A model generated the notes under the pieces. It was given only the letters and a program-made list of their open reading frames with translations, made no database searches and was not told the origin of the DNA. The translations under genes were made by a program, and so were the position numbers. From Flavobacterium tegetincola DSM 22377 (GTDB taxonomy: Bacteria; Bacteroidota; Bacteroidia; Flavobacteriales; Flavobacteriaceae), in NCBI RefSeq assembly GCF_000425485.1, contig NZ_AUDN01000008.1, forward strand, positions 124,001 to 188,000: 64,000 nt of DNA. Reading direction: 5' to 3'. Below, in pieces: positions 43,862 through 54,815 of the stretch (the stretch's first letter is position 1; the number at the start of each line of letters is the position of its first letter).

Positions 43862-45130
43862 ATGGAATCAGTTCAAGCTATAAAACAACGATTTGAAATT
43901 ATTGGAAATAATCCAAAGCTCAATCGTGCCATTGAAAAAGCAATTCAGGTTGCACCAACGGATATTTCAGTATTAGTTGTAGGAGAAAGTGGTGTCGGAA
44001 AAGAAAGTATTCCAAAAATCATCCATTCGCTTTCACATAGAAAACATGGGAAATACATCGCGGTAAACTGTGGTGCAATTCCTGAAGGAACCATCGACAG
44101 TGAATTATTCGGACACGAAAAAGGTGCTTTTACAGGAGCAACTTCCACTCGTGAAGGCTATTTTGAAGTGGCAAGTGGCGGAACTATTTTCTTAGACGAA
44201 GTAGGCGAATTACCTTTAACAACGCAAGTTCGATTGTTACGTGTTTTGGAAAACGGAGAATTCATCAAAGTAGGTTCTTCTCAAGTTCAAAAAACAGACG
44301 TTAGAATCGTTGCAGCAACAAATGTAAATATGTTTGAAGCAATTGAAAAAGGAAAGTTTAGAGAAGACTTGTATTACAGACTAAGCACTGTAGACATTGC
44401 CCTTCCGCCACTTCGGGAACGAAAAGAAGACATTCATTTGTTGTTCAGGAAATTTTCATCTGATTTCGCTCATAAATATAAAATGCCGTCGATAAAACTG
44501 GACGACCAAGCAGTTCAACTATTGTTGCAATTTCGCTGGAGCGGAAACATTCGACAACTTCGAAATGTAGCCGAACAAATATCCGTTTTAGAAACGACAA
44601 GAGACATTTCAATTGCAACATTAAAATCGTATCTACCATCGGAAGGCAGTAATTTACCTTCGGTTATTAAAGATAAAAAAAGCGATTCTGATTTTGGCAC
44701 AGAAAGAGAAATTCTGTACAAAGTTTTGTTTGACATGAAAAGTGACTTAAATGATTTGAAGAAATTGACCATGGAATTAATGGAAAATGGCGCAAGTCAA
44801 GTGCAAGAAAAGAACAAAAATCTCATTCAGAAAATTTACGGATCTGGCCAGGAAGACAATGAAATTGAATTTGAAGACGAAAATGATTTGTCTGTAATTC
44901 CAATGGCATCTAAAACGCAAACTTCGAGCACCAATTATGATGAAAACGAGGACAATTATCTTTTTGCGGAAACCGTTGAAGAAGAAGAGGTCTTGAAATT
45001 GGAACAAAAGGAGATCGAAATGATTAAAAAATCATTAGAAAAAAACAAAGGAAAACGGAAAGCTGCAGCGGACGAGTTGGGGATTTCTGAAAGAACTTTG
45101 TACAGAAAAATAAAACAATTTGATTTATAG
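43862..45130 (+). CDS. sigma-54 interaction domain transcriptional activator without receiver domain
   Basis: A 422-residue AAA+ activator of sigma-54 holoenzyme. Walker A is GESGVGKE (residues 41-48), the GAFTGA loop that contacts sigma-54 is at residues 88-93, and Walker B is GGTIFLDEVGELPL. The C-terminus has a Fis-type helix-turn-helix (KRKAAADELGISERTLYRKI). Between them is a charged linker (about 260-385) rich in Asp/Glu. There is no N-terminal receiver, GAF or PAS domain, so activity is probably constitutive or controlled by partners. The ATG at 43862 is preferred; an upstream GTG lies in the repeat arm. It heads a group with lptE, a TPR gene and secG. Confidence 0.92.
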   Translation: MESVQAIKQRFEIIGNNPKLNRAIEKAIQVAPTDISVLVVGESGVGKESIPKIIHSLSHRKHGKYIAVNCGAIPEGTIDSELFGHEKGAFTGATSTREGYFEVASGGTIFLDEVGELPLTTQVRLLRVLENGEFIKVGSSQVQKTDVRIVAATNVNMFEAIEKGKFREDLYYRLSTVDIALPPLRERKEDIHLLFRKFSSDFAHKYKMPSIKLDDQAVQLLLQFRWSGNIRQLRNVAEQISVLETTRDISIATLKSYLPSEGSNLPSVIKDKKSDSDFGTEREILYKVLFDMKSDLNDLKKLTMELMENGASQVQEKNKNLIQKIYGSGQEDNEIEFEDENDLSVIPMASKTQTSSTNYDENEDNYLFAETVEEEEVLKLEQKEIEMIKKSLEKNKGKRKAAADELGISERTLYRKIKQFDL

Positions 45131-45138
45131 TATCTTTG
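45131..45138 (+). promoter_or_regulatory. possible -7 element before lptE
   Basis: TATCTTTG matches TAnnTTTG and starts immediately after the activator's stop codon, 8 bases before the lptE ATG. No -33 box at the normal distance, so it may be coincidental. Confidence 0.3.
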
Positions 45139-45146
45139 AATTTTAA

Positions 45147-45659
45147 ATGACAATGAATAAATTAAAACACATCGCATTCCTTTCATTGATTGTATTTGTA
45201 TGCAACAGTTGTTCTGTTTACAACTTTACAGGAACGGGAAAAATAGATGCCAAAACCTTTCAAGTAAATTATTTTCAAAACACGGCCGACTTGATTGAGC
45301 CGGGAATTGAGCGTACATTTACGTTGCGTTTGCAAGATTTAATTCAGAATCAAACCAATCTAAGTTTGACCAACTCCGGAGGTGATTTGGTTTATGAAGG
45401 CGAAATAACGGATTACCGAATTTCACCGATGACGGCAACTGCAGATCAACGCGCAGCCCAAAACCGATTGACCATTCGAATTAACGTGCGTTTTACCAAT
45501 AGAAAAAAAGAAGCAGATGATTTTGAAAAAAGTTTTTCATTTTTCTATGACTTCCCTGGCACAAATTTACCAGCTGGAGCACAGTTGACTACTGCTTTAG
45601 ATGAGATTTTTGAACGCATTACACAGGACATTTTCAACGAGTCATTAGCCAAATGGTAA
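45147..45659 (+). CDS. lptE: LptE family lipoprotein
   Basis: A 170-residue lipoprotein: the signal peptide ends in a lipobox-like N-S-C (Cys22) in FVCNSCSVYNFTG. The mature part has the LptE-like pattern with KTFQVNYFQNTADLIEPGIE, then LVYEGEITDYRISPM and RLTIRINVRFTNRKKEAD. LptE is the plug protein of the LptD outer-membrane translocon for lipopolysaccharide. The start is either ATG 45147 or the ATG two codons later. The gene follows the sigma-54 type activator by 16 bases. Confidence 0.9.
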   Translation: MTMNKLKHIAFLSLIVFVCNSCSVYNFTGTGKIDAKTFQVNYFQNTADLIEPGIERTFTLRLQDLIQNQTNLSLTNSGGDLVYEGEITDYRISPMTATADQRAAQNRLTIRINVRFTNRKKEADDFEKSFSFFYDFPGTNLPAGAQLTTALDEIFERITQDIFNESLAKW

Positions 45660-45683
45660 ATATAACGCTATAACACATTTATT

Positions 45684-46565
45684 TTGAACACTTTTGAATT
45701 CACTTACCTGCTCAACAAACCCAATGCTATTAAAGACAAGCACACCGCTGGTTTGGAGAAAATCGTGAACGAATTTCCCTTTTTTCAAAGTGCACGAGCA
45801 TTACTTTTAAAAGGTTTACACAATCAAGAAAGTTTTCAGTATAATCCTGCTTTACGAAAAACGGCAGCGTACACGACCGATCGGAGTGTCCTATTTGACT
45901 TCATTACAAGCGGAGACTTTTTACCCGTGCAAAAATTATTTATTGACGAGAAAGAAGCGTTTATCAATGATATCATGGTTCATGATCTTCAAATTGTAAC
46001 TGTAGCACCAACAGTTGCTAAAGATTTAGTAGCACCTTCCACATTAGAGCAATCCATTGTGAGTTCGATTAATGCTGTTCAAGAAGAAGAAGAAATCGCA
46101 TCGACTTCCGAGGAAAAAGCAGCACAAGTTTCAGAAAAACTGGAGATTGGAAAGCCACTTGATTTTTCAAAAGAAGAAAAGCATTCCTTTCAAGAATGGC
46201 TTCAACTGGCCAATTTCAATCCTATTGAACGCGAAAAGACTCCAGACAAAGCAGAGACTAAGCTTCCAGATCCAATAATTGACCCCGAAAAGAAGAAAAA
46301 AATAGCATTAATTGACCGATTTATTGAAACCAATCCAAAGATTTCTCCTGTGCGAGAAATGTCCAAAATAGCCCATATACCTGAGCAAAACCAAGACCAA
46401 TCCTATCTAATGACTGAAACTTTAGCCAAAGTATACTTAGAACAAAGGAAGTTTCAAAAAGCAATTCAAGCATATGAGATATTAATTTTGAAATATCCAG
46501 AAAAAAGTACTTTCTTTGCAAACCGTATTTCGGATATTAGAGTTTTACAACAAAATAACAATTAA
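45684..46565 (+). CDS. TPR-containing conserved protein, TTG start
   Basis: A 293-residue cytoplasmic protein beginning MNTFEFTYLLNKPNAIKDKH, with a stretch KIVNEFPFFQSARALLLKGL that is, from memory, conserved in Flavobacteriia. A variable acidic middle follows, then a C-terminal TPR unit (AKVYLEQRKFQKAIQAYEIL, about residues 255-275). An in-frame TAA lies at 45663-45665 and no ATG exists before residue 98, so the TTG at 45684 is the start. It is tightly packed between lptE and secG, with 24 and 12 base spacings, suggesting co-transcription. The function is unknown. Confidence 0.85.
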   Translation: MNTFEFTYLLNKPNAIKDKHTAGLEKIVNEFPFFQSARALLLKGLHNQESFQYNPALRKTAAYTTDRSVLFDFITSGDFLPVQKLFIDEKEAFINDIMVHDLQIVTVAPTVAKDLVAPSTLEQSIVSSINAVQEEEEIASTSEEKAAQVSEKLEIGKPLDFSKEEKHSFQEWLQLANFNPIEREKTPDKAETKLPDPIIDPEKKKKIALIDRFIETNPKISPVREMSKIAHIPEQNQDQSYLMTETLAKVYLEQRKFQKAIQAYEILILKYPEKSTFFANRISDIRVLQQNNN

Positions 46566-46577
46566 TTTAAGATAATC

Positions 46578-46910
46578 ATGTTTTCAATTTTTTTAGTACT
46601 AATCGTAATCGTTTGCTTTTTATTAATCGTGGTAGTCATGGTTCAAAATCCTAAAGGTGGTGGATTATCTTCTACATTGGGAGGTTCACAACAAATGGGT
46701 GGTGTACAAAAAACAACCGACTTTTTAGATAAAAGTACATGGACACTTGGCGTATTGCTAATTGTATTGATTATGTTTTCTAGTTTAAGTTTCAATTCAG
46801 GAAGTACAGACGTTAAAATTCTTAACGACACTACACCAGCTCCTGCTAAAATGGAAACTCCAGCTCCTGCAGCACCAGTAACTCCTGCAGCTGAATTGCC
46901 TGCAAAGTAA
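46578..46910 (+). CDS. secG: preprotein translocase subunit SecG
   Basis: A 110-residue inner-membrane protein with two helices (FLVLIVIVCFLLIVVVMVQ and LGVLLIVLIMFSSLSFNSG) and the conserved glycine-rich loop NPKGGGLSSTLGGSQQMGG between them. A proline/alanine-rich tail (about residues 88-110) is typical of Bacteroidetes SecG. It is part of the Sec translocon. It closes the lptE-TPR-secG group and is followed by a strong terminator. Confidence 0.96.
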   Translation: MFSIFLVLIVIVCFLLIVVVMVQNPKGGGLSSTLGGSQQMGGVQKTTDFLDKSTWTLGVLLIVLIMFSSLSFNSGSTDVKILNDTTPAPAKMETPAPAAPVTPAAELPAK

Positions 46911-46932
46911 TCCACATCAAAATATAATAGAG

Positions 46933-46963
46933 ATGCCAGCTTGTCAAAGCTGGCATTTTTTTT
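46933..46963 (+). terminator. terminator after secG
   Basis: ATGCCAGCTT (46933-46942) pairs with AAGCTGGCAT (46947-46956) around GTCA, followed by TTTTTTT. Confidence 0.95.
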
Positions 46964-46988
46964 AGGTAAAAATGACAGTTTTTCCGCC

Positions 46989-47004
46989 TTGGCATCATTT
47001 CTGA
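46989..47004 (+). promoter_or_regulatory. possible sigma-54-like promoter before groES
   Basis: TTGGCATCATTTCTGA resembles the -24/-12 pattern TGGCAC-N5-TTGCA: the GG of the -24 box is kept, but the GC of the -12 box is GA. A preceding TGACAGTTTTTCCGCC may be part of the control region. No TAnnTTTG box was seen upstream of groES. A sigma-54 type activator is encoded 2-3 kb upstream. Confidence 0.35.
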
Positions 47005-47047
47005 AATAGACAAAGAAAATCTAATAATTTACATTAAACATAGTATT

Positions 47048-47323
47048 ATGGCATTAAGTATTAAACCTCTTGCGGATCGCGTTTTAATTGAACCCGTAGC
47101 TGCTGAAACCAAAACGGCTTCAGGAATTTTTATTCCAGATACAGCAAAAGAAAAACCACAAAAAGGTACAGTTGTAGCAGTTGGAAATGGAACAAAAGAC
47201 CACCTGATGACGGTAAAAATTGGAGATACAGTTTTATACGGAAAATACGCAGGAACAGAATTAAAATTAGAAGGAATTGATTATTTGATTATGCGTGAGG
47301 ATGACATTCTTGCAATAATTTAA
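47048..47323 (+). CDS. groS: co-chaperonin GroES
   Basis: A 91-residue co-chaperonin: [20 protein letters not shown] opens the fold, the mobile loop follows with [20 protein letters not shown] (about residues 20-40), and [20 protein letters not shown] closes it. It caps GroEL. The gene begins 85 bases after the secG terminator and is followed by groEL after 76 bases containing two copies of AAGTATTAAG. Confidence 0.98.
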   Translation: MALSIKPLADRVLIEPVAAETKTASGIFIPDTAKEKPQKGTVVAVGNGTKDHLMTVKIGDTVLYGKYAGTELKLEGIDYLIMREDDILAII

Positions 47324-47378
47324 AAGTATTAAGTAGAGAGAATTAAGTATTAAGATTCTCGCAACTTTAAACAAATAA

Positions 47379-49028
<1,650 letters not shown>

Positions 49029-49053
49029 TTCTCAATCTCAATGAAATAAAAAG

Positions 49054-49085
49054 ATCCGAAGTTTAAAAGCTTCGGATTTTTTTAT
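49054..49085 (+). terminator. terminator of groESL
   Basis: ATCCGAAG (49054-49061) pairs with CTTCGGAT (49070-49077) around TTTAAAAG, followed by a T-run. Confidence 0.92.
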
Positions 49086-49130
49086 ACATTTACTTTTCAA
49101 TTTTAACGCTAAACGCCTTACACTTATTCT

Positions 49131-51482
49131 ATGCGATCAAAATTCAAATTGTTATTCGTACTGGCACTTTCGTTGAGTGTCAAAACTTTCAGCCAAGCTC
49201 CCGACACCAAGCAAATCATTGCTGAAAAATTAAACTCTTACTTTGCACTAGAACGTGAAAACATTCACCTTCACCTCAACAAAGACACATTCTCAACCGA
49301 GGAATCCATCTGGTTCAAAGGCTATGCATACAATAGAAAAGAACTAGTACCTTTTTTTAGCACGATGAATGTATTTGTAGCATTGTACGATCAGACGGGT
49401 ACAAAAATAACGCAGCAACTTGCTTATTCCAATACAGGAACTTTTGACGGTGCATTTAAAAATTTAGAAAATTTGTCTTCTGGAAATTATTACATTCAAG
49501 TGTTTACCAATTGGATGAATAATTTTCAAGAAAATGAATCCGGAATATATCCTATAAAAATCATCAATGCGGAAACACCTAACTTTTTCGACACAAAAAA
49601 AACTAATTTTGCTTCTGCTAAAATAATGATTCAACCTGAAGGCGGCACGCTTGTAAACGGAATTCCAAACACAGTTGGCGTGAAAATAGTGGATCAATTC
49701 AATAATCCAATCGGAAATGTGACCGCAGAATTGAAAAACAGTGCCAATAAAGTAGTTACTGAAATTCCAATCAACAAAGACGGATTGGGTAAATTTTTGA
49801 TCACACCTATTAATGAAAATTACTCAGTCTCTGTAAAAATGAATGAGCGAGTGCTTGAACAAGCACTTCCACCCGCATCCATTATAGGAATGGCACTTGA
49901 GGTAAACAGTTATGCCCTTCCGAACAAAGCGTCTGTTAAGATCAAAACCAACGCTGCTACACTTAGCGCTTTAAATTCTAAAAAAATATTTCTAGTTGTG
50001 CATCAAGACCAGCGTGCACTAATTTTTGACGTTGAAATAGATGCCAAAACGTTAGAAAAAACCGTACTGTTTTCTACTGAAAACATGCCAATTGGCGTAA
50101 ACACTATACGAATTGTTGATGAAGACATGAACCAGATAGCCGAACGAGCACTGATCAAATTTGGTAATTCAGCTCAGACATTCAATCTATCGAGAAATAT
50201 GAATACCAATGGGCAATTGCAATTGGATGGATTATCTAATAAAGGTAATGTCAATATAAGTGTTTCCATCTTACCTGTAAATACAAAAGCTACGGCAAAA
50301 AGCACTTCCATTACCGCAGATTTATTGTATAATTCTTATTTGACAGAACCAATACGTGATTTGAACTCTTACAATCCAACACTTGCACAAAAATATGAAT
50401 TGGATTTAGCCGTTTTAAATCAGTCGACTTCAAAATACAAATGGATCGACATTACAACAAATCCGCCTGTTGCCACTTTTGAATTTGATATGGGTCTTAC
50501 CATAAAAGGACAACTACTAAGTCCTGTTTTAAAAAACACCGATGCATACAACATACGTCTTCGATCCTACTTTCATCAGATTTTGGTACAATCGCCCATT
50601 AATTCTTTGAAAGAATTTGAATTCAAGCATTTACTAATGAATGATTCTACTACAGTAGATTTTGGTTTATATAAAAACACTGAAGCAACTCCTTTAAAGT
50701 TGACACACAACGGCAGAATTACTAATGGAAACAGAATCTTTAAATATGCTTTTAAAGGATACAATGCTACAGAATTAAATCAACCGTCCAATACAACTTT
50801 TGAAGATTTACCAGATTTTTATGACGGCTCCATTCGTCTGAAAGCCGTTGAAGTGGAAGTTAAAAAATTCGAGTTAAAAAGGGCTTCTAACATTGAAAAT
50901 CGAAATTTGAGAGGTTTTAAAGTACCGGAAAGCATGACGATTGGCGTTATTACGTATATTGAAACCAACGGCTTCAAAGTTTCCACAAATGGTATTGATG
51001 TGGATATAACCACTCGTGCTGTAACCTCCATAAATGGTCGACTTCAACGTCCAATTATATTTTTAGATAATGTTCAGATCAGAGACAATTCCTTTTTGCA
51101 AGATCTTCGGATGGATGACTTAGACGAAATTTACACAAGTACTACGGCAATTGTTCCTTCCATGCAAAACTATTCTGGAATCATTCGCATGTATCGAAAA
51201 ACGCCCACTTTCAGCGTACAAAAAACTAATTTGAAAAATTCAGTATTGACAAATGCTTTCGCTCGTGCACCAAAATTTGAGAACTACAATTACAACTCTA
51301 CTTCAAGTCAAGGATTTCTGCAGTACGGCGTTATTAACTGGATTCCATTTATTTTAACAGACGAAAATAATCAGTTTGAAATTCCAGTACCCAATTACAA
51401 TCAAAAGAAGGTAAAAGTACTCATCGAAGGATTTACTTTTGATGGAGCGATTATCTCTGAAACACAAATAATTGATTTATAA
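49131..51482 (+). CDS. secreted MG2-like (macroglobulin-type) protein of unknown function
   Basis: A 783-residue envelope protein with a signal peptide (LLFVLALSLSVKTFSQ) and an N-terminal part resembling the macroglobulin MG2-type domain: SYFALERENIHLHLNKDTFS, then TEESIWFKGYAYNRKELVPF and SSGNYYIQVFTNWM. The middle has FEFDMGLTIKGQLLSPVLKN (a carboxypeptidase-regulatory-like segment), and the end is a TonB-receptor plug-like segment with RPIIFLDNVQIRDNSFLQDL. No barrel follows. Similar proteins in Flavobacteriia are hypothetical. It is alone, ended by a bidirectional terminator. Confidence 0.75.
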   Translation: MRSKFKLLFVLALSLSVKTFSQAPDTKQIIAEKLNSYFALERENIHLHLNKDTFSTEESIWFKGYAYNRKELVPFFSTMNVFVALYDQTGTKITQQLAYSNTGTFDGAFKNLENLSSGNYYIQVFTNWMNNFQENESGIYPIKIINAETPNFFDTKKTNFASAKIMIQPEGGTLVNGIPNTVGVKIVDQFNNPIGNVTAELKNSANKVVTEIPINKDGLGKFLITPINENYSVSVKMNERVLEQALPPASIIGMALEVNSYALPNKASVKIKTNAATLSALNSKKIFLVVHQDQRALIFDVEIDAKTLEKTVLFSTENMPIGVNTIRIVDEDMNQIAERALIKFGNSAQTFNLSRNMNTNGQLQLDGLSNKGNVNISVSILPVNTKATAKSTSITADLLYNSYLTEPIRDLNSYNPTLAQKYELDLAVLNQSTSKYKWIDITTNPPVATFEFDMGLTIKGQLLSPVLKNTDAYNIRLRSYFHQILVQSPINSLKEFEFKHLLMNDSTTVDFGLYKNTEATPLKLTHNGRITNGNRIFKYAFKGYNATELNQPSNTTFEDLPDFYDGSIRLKAVEVEVKKFELKRASNIENRNLRGFKVPESMTIGVITYIETNGFKVSTNGIDVDITTRAVTSINGRLQRPIIFLDNVQIRDNSFLQDLRMDDLDEIYTSTTAIVPSMQNYSGIIRMYRKTPTFSVQKTNLKNSVLTNAFARAPKFENYNYNSTSSQGFLQYGVINWIPFILTDENNQFEIPVPNYNQKKVKVLIEGFTFDGAIISETQIIDL

Positions 51483-51484
51483 AA

Positions 51485-51514
51485 AAAGGGCTGAAAATTA
51501 AATTTCAGCCCTTT
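51485..51514. terminator. bidirectional terminator between the MG2-like gene and the DedA gene
   Basis: AAAGGGCTGAAA (51485-51496) pairs with TTTCAGCCCTTT (51503-51514), with T-rich DNA on the right and A-rich DNA on the left. It ends both convergent genes. Confidence 0.92.
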
Positions 51515-51517
51515 CTT

Positions 51518-52204
51518 TTAATCTAAATTTTCGCCTTTGGATTTTTTACTAAATTTCAAAATCACAGGAATTATCGTTACCACTACTAAGAAGAGCACAA
51601 TTAATTCTATATGTTCTTTTAAATTTATTTGATAATTTGCCAATAGAAAACCATATAAATAATGACCTGCAAATATCAAACTGAACGACCATACCACCGA
51701 ACTTATAATATTATAAATCATAAACTTCTTTTTCTCCATCATCACAATTCCAGCTACAATAGGTGCAAACGTTCTGAAAATTGGTAAAAAACGAGCTAAG
51801 ATTATAGCACGACCTCCGTGTTTTTCAAAAAAATCTTTTGATTGAACCAAGTACTTTTTCTTAAACCAAAATGTATCCTGCTTGTTGTATAAATAATAAC
51901 CACTTTTTGAGCCAAACCAGTACCCTACTGTATTACCAATTATTCCCGCAAAGGCAACAAGTGCAGCCAATATAGTAACATTTAGAAAGTCGCTCTCCAC
52001 TACCATAAAATTTTCAATCAATTCTCGACTGAAAATTCCTGCTAAAAAAAGCAAACTATCGCCCGGCAGGAAAAAACCAGCGAATAAACCTGTTTCAGCA
52101 AAAACAATAAAAAGCACGAGCCAAAGCCCTACTTTGATTCCATTGATATCAAAATTTATATAAAACAGAGGATCAATGAGATTTTTCCAATCAAATTCGT
52201 TCAT
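51518..52204 (-). CDS. DedA family membrane protein
   Basis: A 228-residue inner-membrane protein of the DedA/VTT family, beginning at the ATG MNEFDWKNLIDPLFYIN; an upstream ATG adds 12 residues from the leader and is not preferred. Conserved features: VFAETGLFAGFFLPGDSLLF (re-entrant loop), GNTVGYWFGSKSGYYLYN, and ARFLPIFRTFAPIVAGIVMM. About five helices. DedA members flip phospholipids or undecaprenyl phosphate carriers and support membrane homeostasis. It is alone on its strand. Confidence 0.93.
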   Translation of the reverse strand: MNEFDWKNLIDPLFYINFDINGIKVGLWLVLFIVFAETGLFAGFFLPGDSLLFLAGIFSRELIENFMVVESDFLNVTILAALVAFAGIIGNTVGYWFGSKSGYYLYNKQDTFWFKKKYLVQSKDFFEKHGGRAIILARFLPIFRTFAPIVAGIVMMEKKKFMIYNIISSVVWSFSLIFAGHYLYGFLLANYQINLKEHIELIVLFLVVVTIIPVILKFSKKSKGENLD

Positions 52205-52326
52205 TGTTTTTGTGTTAATTTTACGCCGTGAAAGTAACAATTTTTTAATTCAACGCCAATCTTATTCTGATACATTTATATATTTATTTACCAAATACGC
52301 TGTCACTTTAATAAATGCTAGAGCCA

Positions 52327-52356
52327 AAAAAACCGAGAATCATCTCGGTTTTTTAT
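52327..52356 (-). terminator. terminator of the metal-handling gene group
   Basis: AAACCGAGA (52331-52339) pairs with TCTCGGTTT (52344-52352) around ATCA, with A-runs on the left that read as T on the minus strand. It lies directly after the HMA gene stop. Confidence 0.88.
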
Positions 52357-52357
52357 T

Positions 52358-52699
52358 TTAATTTCTTTCGTAAGCACAACATTCGTGCAAATTGGCGTAA
52401 TCTTCACTGGCGGCCTTTTCATTTTTAGTGTCGTGACCCGCTTTAGCTACAGCTTTCTCAATTTGATCCGTCGCTGACTTTTGCTCATTTAAAATCACAC
52501 TGAGTTGTTGATTCTCGGAACTCCAAATGGCTGACTTTACCCCAGAAACCGAATAAGCCGCTTTCTCGATCCGTTTTTTGCACATGTCGCAATTACCTTT
52601 TACAGTAATTTCGCGTTTTGCATTCTTATCCTTCTTCTCTTGCGCTTGTGTAGAAAATCCCATGATGGAAATCAAAAGCACTAACAGTATATTTTTCAT
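52358..52699 (-). CDS. heavy-metal-associated (HMA) domain secreted protein
   Basis: A 113-residue protein with a signal peptide (NILLVLLISIMGFSTQAQ) and an HMA domain whose metal-binding loop is GNCDMCKKR (Cys37-x-x-Cys40). The rest follows the ferredoxin-like fold (IEKAAYSVSGVKSAIWSSEN, then LSVILNEQKSATDQIEKAVA). Two further cysteines lie near the C-terminus (HECCAYE). It probably binds copper in the periplasm. It is 29 bases from the receptor gene upstream, so co-transcribed with it. Confidence 0.92.
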   Translation of the reverse strand: MKNILLVLLISIMGFSTQAQEKKDKNAKREITVKGNCDMCKKRIEKAAYSVSGVKSAIWSSENQQLSVILNEQKSATDQIEKAVAKAGHDTKNEKAASEDYANLHECCAYERN

Positions 52700-52728
52700 A
52701 ATTAATTATTTTAAAATTGATGTTGAAT

Positions 52729-54744
52729 CTATTTTATTTTGAAACGCAATCCCGCATAAAACATTTGCCCAAAAACAGGTGCATATACGATTGAGGTATC
52801 AAAATTTGTTCCGAAAGGATTTTCGTTTCCAAGAATCGCTTTATCTTGCTTATAATTCCCTAAATTTTCTGCACCCGCATACATTTCAAAACTAGAAGAA
52901 AAAGTACGTGTCACTTGCGCATTCATCAAAGAAAATGATGGAGAATATTCTGGTAATCTGTCGGCAACTGGATTAGAAGCTGTGTTGGGTAATTGCTGTT
53001 TTCCCAACCAATTGTATGTGAAATCAAATTTCCATTGACGTCCTTTTTCACCAATGTGCGTTGCGTAACCTAAATTTGCAAAATATCGGTGCTTGGCTTG
53101 CAAAGGTCTTTGGGCTTCACCGCTGATGTATTCTGTTTGAACATCATAATACTTGTATGCCGTTCTAAAATTAAGATGCGTCATTAAGTCAATGTTGAAC
53201 TCCAATTGAAAACTATTAGCAAACGATTTACCATTATAAAACAAGGCTTGTTGCGGACTTGCATATAAATCTACTATGGCCTGATTTTGGAAATCCGTAC
53301 GATAAAAATCAAGTGTTACATCAGCACTTTTGGTAAATAAAGTAAATCCTTGCAGGAAGCTCACCCCGTAATTCCAAGCGATTTCAGGATTTAACCCATA
53401 AATTTTTCCAGAACTATTTAAGATGTCAAATGCACGTGAACTGGCAAAAAGTTGCTGATTTTCTGCAAAAATATTAGCCGATCGTTTTCCCCTTCCAACG
53501 GATGCTCTCAAAACCCCTTTTTCCCACGGATTGTAACGCACATGAATTCTTGGCGTAGCAAAAACGCCCAATCGATTGTGGTTGTCCACTCGTGCTCCCG
53601 CTACTAAACTAAAATTATCTAAATTGTCATACGTATATTCAAAAAATGCACCGAACGAAGTATCTATTCGATCATAAACGCCCGAAATTGATGGAACAGC
53701 CAAGAACTCGTTGTAGTCATCATAGGTGAAATTAAGTCCCGTAGCAAAACGGTGTTTGGTATTTTGAATAATTGAATTTAAAATCAAGTTGGAATAAAAA
53801 CTTTTCTGAGTGATCTGATAATCGTTCAATCCAAAGTAAGAATCTTGTTTGTGACTGGTAAAGGCATTTTGAAATCCTATGCTTTGGTACGGCATATTTG
53901 GAAATACATACCCCAACTTTGTTGAAACATCAAAACGTTCTGTGTTGATCTCTGAACCCCAAAAATTGGTAGTTCCCTTGTCGCGATTTGGATCAAAATC
54001 AAGCTCTCCAGTTTGTTTTTCATCATTCATGTACCTAAAATTAATGAAACTCACCCAACCCTTTTCGGCATCGGCAAATTGCCAACGGTTCAATATATTA
54101 ATTTGTTTTCCCAACGGATTATCCATGAAACCATCATCATTATTATCCATTTTTTGCACACGCGTATTTCCATGAACAAAAAGGCTGCTGCTCCATTTTT
54201 CTGTAATTTTTTTATTGAAATGGGTATTGACTTCAAAACGCGAATCGCTTGAACCATACACATTCAGGAAAAATGGAATATCGCTAATCGGTTTAATCAA
54301 TTCGGTATTAATTTGCCCCGAAATACTTTCATAACCGTTGACCACAGAACCTGCTCCTTTGGTAATTTGAATACTTTCAATCCACGTTCCGGGTGTAAAA
54401 GTCAGTCCATACGCTTGGGAAGCACCACGTACTGAAGGAATATTTTCTTCTGTGATCATTAAGTAAGGACTCGTCAATCCCAACATCTTGATTTGTTTGG
54501 TTCCCGTTAATGCATCTGAAAAATTAACGTCTATGGAAGGATTGGTTTCAAAACTCTCGGCAAGATTACAGCAGGCAGCTTTCAGCAATTCCTTGCTTGT
54601 CATGGTTGCCGTATTGGTTACTTTTCTATAGGATTTTTTTGTGGAGCTGGCATCAGTTTTAATTTCTACTGATCTTAAGGTATCTTGCGCTTTTGCCTGC
54701 AAAGCAATAAAGAGCACTAAAACTAGCGCATAAAATTTATTCAT
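52729..54744 (-). CDS. TonB-dependent receptor, probably metal-related
   Basis: A 671-residue outer-membrane receptor with a signal peptide (FYALVLVLFIALQAKAQ), a plug (about residues 45-165) and a beta-barrel ending in GQMFYAGLRFKIK. The plug contains ELLKAACCNLAESFETNPSI, a CC motif that recurs in receptors next to HMA and HYC_CC_PP genes, then SPYLMITEENIPSVRGASQA. The CC-containing plug and neighbours suggest metal uptake or sensing. The barrel strands are typical. It is the middle gene of the HMA-receptor-HYC_CC_PP group. Confidence 0.92.
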   Translation of the reverse strand: MNKFYALVLVLFIALQAKAQDTLRSVEIKTDASSTKKSYRKVTNTATMTSKELLKAACCNLAESFETNPSIDVNFSDALTGTKQIKMLGLTSPYLMITEENIPSVRGASQAYGLTFTPGTWIESIQITKGAGSVVNGYESISGQINTELIKPISDIPFFLNVYGSSDSRFEVNTHFNKKITEKWSSSLFVHGNTRVQKMDNNDDGFMDNPLGKQINILNRWQFADAEKGWVSFINFRYMNDEKQTGELDFDPNRDKGTTNFWGSEINTERFDVSTKLGYVFPNMPYQSIGFQNAFTSHKQDSYFGLNDYQITQKSFYSNLILNSIIQNTKHRFATGLNFTYDDYNEFLAVPSISGVYDRIDTSFGAFFEYTYDNLDNFSLVAGARVDNHNRLGVFATPRIHVRYNPWEKGVLRASVGRGKRSANIFAENQQLFASSRAFDILNSSGKIYGLNPEIAWNYGVSFLQGFTLFTKSADVTLDFYRTDFQNQAIVDLYASPQQALFYNGKSFANSFQLEFNIDLMTHLNFRTAYKYYDVQTEYISGEAQRPLQAKHRYFANLGYATHIGEKGRQWKFDFTYNWLGKQQLPNTASNPVADRLPEYSPSFSLMNAQVTRTFSSSFEMYAGAENLGNYKQDKAILGNENPFGTNFDTSIVYAPVFGQMFYAGLRFKIK

Positions 54745-54815
54745 CGTAATGTATTTTAAAGTTGTAAAATAATAAGCCGCTTTAACTATAACGGCGCGTT
54801 TTTAAACTTTAAAAT

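Noticed and set aside
47325-47352. Two copies of AAGTATTAAG between groES and groEL as a regulatory site
   Set aside because: They are short AT-rich direct repeats, common in such spacers, and nothing ties them to control.
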